Shown: positions 13,895-19,163 of the stretch, one piece after another
How the letters are laid out: the number at the start of each line of letters is the position of its first letter
How positions within the stretch are numbered: position 1 is the first letter of the stretch
Assembly (NCBI GenBank): GCA_937951695.1
Contig: CALFBL010000374.1
Location: 1-19,163 of the forward strand
DNA: 19,163 nt
Direction: 5' to 3'
Origin: an uncultured Granulosicoccaceae bacterium
GTDB lineage: Bacteria > Pseudomonadota > Gammaproteobacteria > Granulosicoccales > Granulosicoccaceae
Notes under the pieces: model-generated
Database searches by the model: none
What the model was told of the DNA's origin: nothing
The model's input: only the letters and a program-made list of their open reading frames with translations
Program-made: the position numbers and the translations under genes

Positions 13895-16000
13895 TTAAGC
13901 AGTCGGCTCTTCGTTCTCTTCAACGGCCTTGATGCTCAAACGGATGCGGCCTTGCTTGTCCACTTCCAGCACTTTAACCTTAACGGTCTGCCCTTCAGAG
14001 AGTTCATCGGCTACATTCTGTACGCGCGTCTCTGAAATTTGCGAGATGTGAACCAAACCATCTTTGCCCGGCAGGATGTTAACGAACGCACCAAAGTCCA
14101 TGATCTTCTGCACTTTGCCCTCGTAGATAGTGCCAACTTCTACATCGGCTGTGATCAGTTCGATGCGACGCTTGGCTTCTTCACCGGCAAGGCGATCACT
14201 GGAAGCGATTTTTATCAAACCATCGTCACCGATGTCGATGGTGGCACCAGTCTCTTCAGTCAGGGCTCGGATTACTGCACCGCCTTTTCCGATAACCGCT
14301 GCGATCTTTTCTGGGTCAATTTTCACGGTGATGAAACGCGGTGCGTGTTCGGACAAGTCGCCACGAGGTGCATCGAGATCTTTTGCCATCTCACCAAGGA
14401 TAAACAGACGACCATCTTTGGCTTGTGCCAGAGCGGTTTCCATAATCTCGCGGGTGATGCCTTGAATCTTGATGTCCATCTGAAGGGCTGTAATACCTTC
14501 GGAAGTACCAGCCACTTTAAAGTCCATATCACCCAAGTGATCTTCATCACCCAAGATGTCAGACAGTACAGCGTGACCGTCGTCCTCTTTAATAAGACCC
14601 ATCGCGATACCGGCAACCGGTGCTTTCAAAGGCACACCAGCGTCCATCAGCGCAAGACTGGTTCCGCACACAGAAGCCATAGAACTTGAGCCGTTGGATT
14701 CAGTAATTTCCGAGACCACACGAATGGTATACGGGAAATCCTCATCACTGGGCATAACCGCTTGAACGCCGCGCTTGGCAAGTTTTCCGTGGCCGATCTC
14801 ACGACGCTTTGGTGAACCGACAAATCCGGTTTCGCCGACGCAGTACGGAGGAAAGTTGTAATGCAACATGAAGGGCATACGTGATTCACCCGCGAGCGAA
14901 TCGATGATTTGTGCGTCGCGTGTGGTTCCTAAAGTAGCGGTCACAATCGCTTGAGTTTCACCACGTGTGAATACAGCTGAACCGTGAGTACGGGGCAGCA
15001 CACTGGTTTGAACCGATATGGCTCGAACTGTTGCTGTATCACGACCATCGATACGTCGCTCGCCGGCGATGATACGACGCCTCACAATCGATTTTTCAAG
15101 AGTGCTGAAAGCATCTTTCACATCCGACTCAGACCACCCCTCGACGCCCTCTTCGACAGCGAGCTCAGCAACGACTTTTTCTTTGGCCGCCGATACCATG
15201 TCCTGACGCGTCTGTTTTTCCGGTGTTTTGTAGGCAGCTGTGAGGTCCGCTTCGATGAACGAACGAACCTTGTCAGCAAGAGCGGAATCGACCCGTGGTG
15301 CTTCCCACCCCCACGATGGGTTGTTCACTTCAGTCGCCAGCTCGTTAATCGCTGCGATCGCTGTCTTGCAATGGTCGTGACCGAATACCACCGCATCGAG
15401 CATGGTGGATTCACTCAGAACATCGGCTTCGGACTCAACCATCAGAACCGCATCGTGAGTACCGGCGACAAAGAGATCCAGATCGGAGACTTCCATCTGC
15501 TCTCGCGTTGGGTTCAGCAGATATTCGCCGTCGATGTAGCCGACACGTGCACCACCGATAGGGCCTGCGAATGGCATACCGGAACAGGCTAAGGCAGCGG
15601 ATGCACCCAGCATGGCTGGGACGTCAGGATTGATTGCAGGATCCATCGAGATGACCGTCGCGATGATCTGCACTTCGTTCATATACCCTTTCGGGAACAG
15701 TGGTCGTAGCGGACGATCGATCAGTCGCGACACGAGGGTCTCGTTCTCACTGGGACGCCCTTCTCGCTTGAAGAACCCGCCAGGGATTTTACCGGCCGCG
15801 TAGGTGCGTTCCTGATAATTGATGGTGAGCGGGAAAAAGTTCTGACCCGGCTTCGCGTCTTTACGACCCACGGCCGTCACCAGTACTACCGTGTCACCCA
15901 TGCTCGCGATGATAGCGCAGCTGGCCTGCCGGGCGATTTCACCGGTCTGCAACGTTACCGTATCGGCACCGTATTGAAATGTTTTGGAAAATGCGGTCAC
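13895..16000 (-). CDS. pnp: polyribonucleotide nucleotidyltransferase (PNPase)
   Basis: 701 residues, full length. PNPase degrades RNA 3'-5' by phosphorolysis and is a core part of the RNA degradosome. Two RNase PH domains (about 1-215 and 310-545) flank a helical linker; the second carries LGDEDHLGDMDFKVAGT with Asp485 and Asp491, matching the E. coli catalytic aspartates. A KH domain (about 552-610, with VIGKGGAVIRAL) and an S1 domain (about 620-690, GTIYEGKVQKIMDFGAFV) follow. The start is GTG, supported by AAGGA 6 nt upstream and by the family-like N terminus leading to TFQYGADTVTLQTGEIARQA. It begins 44 nt after rpsO, far closer than in E. coli. A strong terminator follows the gene. Confidence 0.97.
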   Translation of the reverse strand: MTAFSKTFQYGADTVTLQTGEIARQASCAIIASMGDTVVLVTAVGRKDAKPGQNFFPLTINYQERTYAAGKIPGGFFKREGRPSENETLVSRLIDRPLRPLFPKGYMNEVQIIATVISMDPAINPDVPAMLGASAALACSGMPFAGPIGGARVGYIDGEYLLNPTREQMEVSDLDLFVAGTHDAVLMVESEADVLSESTMLDAVVFGHDHCKTAIAAINELATEVNNPSWGWEAPRVDSALADKVRSFIEADLTAAYKTPEKQTRQDMVSAAKEKVVAELAVEEGVEGWSESDVKDAFSTLEKSIVRRRIIAGERRIDGRDTATVRAISVQTSVLPRTHGSAVFTRGETQAIVTATLGTTRDAQIIDSLAGESRMPFMLHYNFPPYCVGETGFVGSPKRREIGHGKLAKRGVQAVMPSDEDFPYTIRVVSEITESNGSSSMASVCGTSLALMDAGVPLKAPVAGIAMGLIKEDDGHAVLSDILGDEDHLGDMDFKVAGTSEGITALQMDIKIQGITREIMETALAQAKDGRLFILGEMAKDLDAPRGDLSEHAPRFITVKIDPEKIAAVIGKGGAVIRALTEETGATIDIGDDGLIKIASSDRLAGEEAKRRIELITADVEVGTIYEGKVQKIMDFGAFVNILPGKDGLVHISQISETRVQNVADELSEGQTVKVKVLEVDKQGRIRLSIKAVEENEEPTA

Positions 16001-16017
16001 TTGGATTCCTTAGCCAT
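15997..16017 (-). other. possible 6-codon mini-ORF overlapping the pnp start
   Basis: On the minus strand, ATG at 16017 opens a six-codon frame encoding MAKESK whose TGA overlaps the GTG start of pnp as GTGA. The ribosome binding site of pnp (AAGGA) lies inside it. The mini-ORF itself has no clear ribosome binding site. It may be chance, or a coupling device for pnp translation. Confidence 0.25.
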
Positions 16018-16044
16018 GATGGCGTTCGTTTCGCGGATGGACGT

Positions 16045-16317
16045 TTAGCGGCGTAGGCCGAGGCGTTTAATCAGATTTTGGTAACGGCTGGCGTCTTTCG
16101 CGTGGAGGTAATCCAAGAGCTTCCGACGTTGGTTGACCATGCGCAGCAGGCCACGTCGGGAATGGTGATCGTGTTTGTGCTCTTTGAAGTGTTCAGTGAG
16201 GTGAACAATGCGCGCGGACAATAATGCAACTTGCACTTCTGGAGACCCTGTGTCCGTAGAGTCGACCTGGTGTTCTTTAACAATTTCCGCCTTCGTTTCG
16301 GCGCTAAGACATGACAT
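16045..16317 (-). CDS. rpsO: 30S ribosomal protein S15
   Basis: 90 residues from the ATG at 16317 (MSCLSAETKAEIVKEHQ), the usual length of S15 (about 89). The frame extends upstream to 16401, but that part overlaps truB and does not look like S15; an AGG 6 nt before 16317 also supports the shorter form. Hallmarks of S15: DTGSPEVQVALLSARI, LTEHFKEHKHDHHSRRGLLRMVNQRRKLLDYL and the C-terminal YQNLIKRLGLRR. S15 binds the central domain of 16S rRNA early in 30S assembly, through the loop containing HDHHSRRGL. It sits between truB (53 nt gap) and pnp (44 nt gap), the conserved gammaproteobacterial order. Confidence 0.97.
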   Translation of the reverse strand: MSCLSAETKAEIVKEHQVDSTDTGSPEVQVALLSARIVHLTEHFKEHKHDHHSRRGLLRMVNQRRKLLDYLHAKDASRYQNLIKRLGLRR

Positions 16318-16370
16318 ACACAGCCTATTTGGGATCGTTGTTGAGTTAACCCGGCATTGTAGCAGTTCCT

Positions 16371-17399
16371 TCAGATCTGGAGGACGCGTCGGGGGGCCCA
16401 TAACCCAGAACCATTCCAGTTTCCAAGACCTATGAACTGATCCTGTGGGTTATAAATCCGTACTAGGGCCTCGGAGGGGTCGCTCGTTGCCTCGTGGCAA
16501 AGCGCCTCTGGCTGGGGTTCAACCGGCAGCGATGCTGGATTTGCGCCGGCCAAATCAGGCGTCATCCATTCGCCTTCCGCTGATTGACCGTTGCGGAACG
16601 CGGCCAATCCGGTGACTGAGAGTTTGGCGGCTGGCAAGTGATCGAGCCCGGTGTCCAGCGGCAGCAGATACTGCTCCGGATGCTTCGATTCTTCCAGTTG
16701 CGAAAGAGTGACCATGGGGGCATTCTGAAAAGGCGAGACGTGGGTTCGGCGCAGCGCGATCACATGAGCCCCGCAGCCGATGGCCTCACCGATGTCGGTC
16801 ACAATACTGCGAATATAGGTACCTTTCGAACACTCCACGCGCAGAGATGCGGTGCCACTGGCAGCATCGAATGAGAGGACGTCGAGCCGGTGTACGGTGA
16901 TATCACGGGCTTTACGCTCTACCGTGATTCCTTCCCGGGCGAGCTTATACAGTCGCTTGCCGTCCACTTTTAGGGCTGACACCATCGGTGGAGTTTGCTT
17001 TATTGCCCCTCGCAGCGGCGCACATACCGCCTCAAACTCGGCAGCGCTAAGCTGTGGTACCGGTCGCTGGTCGACGATCACACCGTCTGCGTCCGCGCTG
17101 TCGGTCGTAATGCCCAGCTGCAAGGTGGTTTGATAGCCCTTGTCGGCATTGAGAAAATACGGCGAAAGTTTGGTCGCCTCACCGAAACACAGCGGCAGCA
17201 TGCCGGTGGCGAGTGGATCAAGACTGCCAGTGTGGCCGGCTTTTTTCGCGTGTAACAGCCACTTGGCTTTCTGCAAGGCTTTATTGGAACTACCACCAGC
17301 GGGCTTGTCGAGCAGCATCAGGCCATGCACGGCCCGCCTTTCACGACGAGTCTTTCCGCCCGCCTCAACGGCCAGGCTCATCCACAAACTCACCCTCAT
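16371..17399 (-). CDS. truB: tRNA pseudouridine(55) synthase TruB
   Basis: 342 residues, slightly above the usual 305-315. TruB makes pseudouridine 55 in the T-loop of tRNAs. Signatures: GLMLLDKPAGGSSNKALQKAK (27-46); GHTGSLDPLATGMLPLCFGEATK with catalytic Asp61; then the GYQTTLQLGITTDSADADG segment, KQTPPMVSALKVDGKRLYKLAREG, and KGTYIRSIVTDIG. The C-terminal TruB domain ends with LVRIYNPQDQFIGLG and APRRVLQI; within it a Pro/Glu-rich stretch of roughly 25 residues (about 278-303) seems inserted relative to E. coli. The start at 17399 has GAAGG 5 nt upstream and overlaps rbfA by 35 bp; an in-frame ATG at 17381 is possible but has poorer spacing to a ribosome binding site. Confidence 0.95.
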   Translation of the reverse strand: MRVSLWMSLAVEAGGKTRRERRAVHGLMLLDKPAGGSSNKALQKAKWLLHAKKAGHTGSLDPLATGMLPLCFGEATKLSPYFLNADKGYQTTLQLGITTDSADADGVIVDQRPVPQLSAAEFEAVCAPLRGAIKQTPPMVSALKVDGKRLYKLAREGITVERKARDITVHRLDVLSFDAASGTASLRVECSKGTYIRSIVTDIGEAIGCGAHVIALRRTHVSPFQNAPMVTLSQLEESKHPEQYLLPLDTGLDHLPAAKLSVTGLAAFRNGQSAEGEWMTPDLAGANPASLPVEPQPEALCHEATSDPSEALVRIYNPQDQFIGLGNWNGSGLWAPRRVLQI

Positions 17400-17769
17400 C
17401 GTCGCCTTCTGAGGTGGTATTGGATTTTACCGCTGAGTCGATCAAGGCCGATAGTTCGGCCCCTTTAGCGGCTGAATCGTCGAAGATAAATCGTAGTTGC
17501 GGCACGCTGCGACTGTTCAGGCTTTTGGCAATGCTGGAGCGCAAAAAACCACTGGCCCGCTCCAACCCTTGCTGTGTTTCAGGTGCCTCTCCAGCATCGA
17601 TGAGAGTGTAATAGATTCGAGCCACGCCTAAGTCCCTGCTCACCTCGACCGATGCAATCGTTAGCATCGACGAGATGCGCGGGTCCTTCAGCGAGGTGCG
17701 AATAAGCTCAGACAACTCGCGCTGAATAAAGTCGGCAACACGGTTAGGCCTTGAATTCGAATCCGCCAT
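17365..17769 (-). CDS. rbfA: ribosome-binding factor A
   Basis: 134 residues, normal length. RbfA is a KH-like 30S maturation and cold-adaptation factor acting near the 5' helix of 16S rRNA. Recognisable parts: RVADFIQRELSELIRTSLKDPRISSMLTIASVEVSRDLGVARIYYTLI (8-56) and GFLRSSIAKSLNSRSVPQLRFIFDDSA (about 75-101). The tail (105-134) is acidic and variable (GDDEGEFVDE), as often seen. Its ATG shares one base with the infB stop (TAATG), and its 3' end overlaps truB by 35 bp, so infB, rbfA and truB are tightly coupled. Confidence 0.95.
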   Translation of the reverse strand: MADSNSRPNRVADFIQRELSELIRTSLKDPRISSMLTIASVEVSRDLGVARIYYTLIDAGEAPETQQGLERASGFLRSSIAKSLNSRSVPQLRFIFDDSAAKGAELSALIDSAVKSNTTSEGDDEGEFVDEPGR

Positions 17770-19163
17770 TACAGGCTTCGCGCCACTTCAGTACGCTCGA
17801 ACACTTCAATGGAATCCTTGGGCTGAACATCGGTGTAGTTCTTCACACCTATCCCGCACTCAGTTCCCATGTTTACCTCTTTGACATCGTCCTTAAAACG
17901 ACGCAAGGATTCCAGCTCACCTTCGAAGATAACCACGTTTTCCCGCAGCACACGTATCGGCGCCTCGCGCTTCACCACCCCATCGACCACCATACAACCG
18001 GCGATTAGACCAAACTTGGGTGAAGTAAAGACATCGCGTACTTCGGCCGTACCCACAATCCGTTCGCGAATCTCGGGCGGTAACAAACCACCCGCACGGG
18101 CCTTGACCAGATCAATCAGTTCATAGATGACACTGTAATAGTGCAGCTCAATGTCCTGCTCCTGGATCAGGCGACGAGCCCGACTGTCGGCGCGCGTGTT
18201 GAACCCAACGAGAATGGCGCCTGAGGTCTCGGCCGTACTCGCATCAGATTCGGTGATACCACCAACACCCCCACCAATGACACGAACCGTCACCTCATCA
18301 GTCGAGAGCGCTTCTAGCGAATCACGAATGGCCTCGAAACTACCTTTCACATCGGCTTTGACAACCACGTTAACGTTAGGCGTCTCACCACTCTTGATTT
18401 GCGAGAACACATCTTCAAGTTTCGCAGGACGTCGTCCGGCGAGACGCTGATCGCGCTGTTTGCCTTCACGCAATTCGGCCAATTCCCGAGCACTTTTCTC
18501 ATCCGCCGCTACCAACATCTCATCGCCGGCATTCGGAGTTGACGATAAACCCAACAGCTGCACCGGCGTTGACGGCCCAGCGGAATCGATTTGCTTGCCG
18601 TGCTCATCGAACATCGCACGAACTCGACCGGTGACCTGACCACACAACACCGTGTCGCCACGATTGAGTGTACCGTTTTGAACCAGCACCGTTGCCACAG
18701 GACCTCGGCCTTTATCCAGGGTTGCTTCGATGACCGTTCCGGTTGCGTTACCCTCGGCGTGCGCGACGAGCTCCAGCACTTCCGCTTGCAGACTTATCGC
18801 TTCCAACAACGCATCCACGCCGGTGCCGTTCAACGCTGAGACCGGCAAGAACGGCGTATCCCCGCCCCATTCTTCGGGAATGACATCGTGTTGAGCCAGC
18901 TCGTTTTTTACACGTTCTGGGTCGGCCCCCTCTTTGTCGATCTTGTTCACCGCCACCACCATCGGCACACCGGCGGCTTTAGCGTGCTTAACCGCCTCGA
19001 TCGTTTGCGGCATGACACCGTCATCGGCCGCACACACCAGCACGACGATATCGGTGGCCTGAGCACCACGCTGGCGCATTGCGGTGAAGGCTGCGTGGCC
19101 CGGGGTATCAAGAAAGGTAATGACACCAGATTCAGTTTTCGCCTGATAAGCACCGATATGCTG
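17769..19163 (-). CDS. infB: translation initiation factor IF-2, C-terminal part (5' end outside window)
   Basis: 464 residues are visible; the gene runs off the right edge, so about half of a typical gammaproteobacterial IF-2 (N-terminal domains, G1/Walker A and most of switch I) is missing. The fragment opens with QHIGAY at the end of the G2 region, then G3 DTPGHAAFTAMRQRG, G4 VAVNKIDKEGADP and G5 around PVSALNGTGVDALL. Domains II (GNATGTVIEATLDKGRGPVATVLVQ), III and IV follow; the C-terminal domain that binds fMet-tRNA carries GLIAGCMVVDGVVKREAPIRVLRE and GTECGIGVKNY. IF-2 is the GTPase that brings initiator tRNA to the ribosome. The visible frame is open up to the window edge without a start; the ATG at 19079 inside it encodes an internal methionine, not the start. 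Confidence 0.97.
   Translation of the reverse strand, partial: QHIGAYQAKTESGVITFLDTPGHAAFTAMRQRGAQATDIVVLVCAADDGVMPQTIEAVKHAKAAGVPMVVAVNKIDKEGADPERVKNELAQHDVIPEEWGGDTPFLPVSALNGTGVDALLEAISLQAEVLELVAHAEGNATGTVIEATLDKGRGPVATVLVQNGTLNRGDTVLCGQVTGRVRAMFDEHGKQIDSAGPSTPVQLLGLSSTPNAGDEMLVAADEKSARELAELREGKQRDQRLAGRRPAKLEDVFSQIKSGETPNVNVVVKADVKGSFEAIRDSLEALSTDEVTVRVIGGGVGGITESDASTAETSGAILVGFNTRADSRARRLIQEQDIELHYYSVIYELIDLVKARAGGLLPPEIRERIVGTAEVRDVFTSPKFGLIAGCMVVDGVVKREAPIRVLRENVVIFEGELESLRRFKDDVKEVNMGTECGIGVKNYTDVQPKDSIEVFERTEVARSL

Noticed and set aside
13895..16000. Several plus-strand open frames opposite pnp (for example 14039-14689 and 14984-15592)
   Set aside because: They are shadows of the strongly conserved pnp frame, with no ribosome binding site and low-similarity, Cys/His-rich translations.
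16318..16401. N-terminal extension of S15 up to 16401
   Set aside because: It overlaps truB, is unlike any S15 N terminus, and the ATG at 16317 gives the standard 90-residue protein with an AGG at proper spacing.
1..19163. Mobile elements, CRISPR array, toxin-antitoxin or phage genes, tRNA or rRNA
   Set aside because: I looked for direct repeats, terminal inverted repeats, spaced repeat arrays and typical motifs and saw none; gene order and composition look like core chromosome throughout.

Overview
The window comes from a bacterial chromosome, most likely a gammaproteobacterium. The strongest evidence is the right-hand block: infB-rbfA-truB-rpsO-pnp in the classical order, followed by tadA, with protein sequences close to gammaproteobacterial versions. 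No mobile element, CRISPR array, rRNA or tRNA is visible. The density is that of an ordinary, tightly packed chromosome: there is no stretch over 300 bases without a gene, and many start/stop codons overlap.

Left block (1-6774, all on the minus strand, so read from right to left): lutA-lutB-lutC, an iron-sulfur L-lactate oxidation system, followed by a HAD phosphatase of the YigB type and a PLP class IV D-amino acid transaminase. The first three junctions are ATGA overlaps and the fourth is a 3-nt gap, so this looks like one translationally coupled unit around the pyruvate node. After 52 bases come a large surface lipoprotein with cadherin-like repeats and an M64 metallopeptidase domain, and an ATGA-coupled exported protein cut by the window edge.

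Middle block (6894-12700, plus strand, divergent from lutA): a DEXH helicase of the ligase-associated, Lhr-like family and a PdeM-type metallophosphoesterase. These are two of the four proteins of the ligase-associated DNA damage response set; the ATP-dependent ligase and the exonuclease are not in the window. An amidase-signature hydrolase and a Gfo/Idh/MocA oxidoreductase follow at short spacing and may belong to the same transcript.

Right block (12742-19163, minus strand): infB (5' end outside the window), rbfA, truB, rpsO and pnp, closed by a clear intrinsic terminator; then tadA (tRNA A34 deaminase) and a small exported protein of unknown function that converges on the oxidoreductase gene. 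The rpsO-pnp gap is only 44 nt, with a possible 6-codon mini-ORF whose stop overlaps the GTG start of pnp.

I did not find a convincing entirely new system. The least ordinary points are the helicase/PdeM pair without its ligase and exonuclease, the five-gene lut-HAD-transaminase unit, the M64 lipoprotein locus and the compact rpsO-pnp junction. Family names rest on motifs read by eye; no database search was possible.
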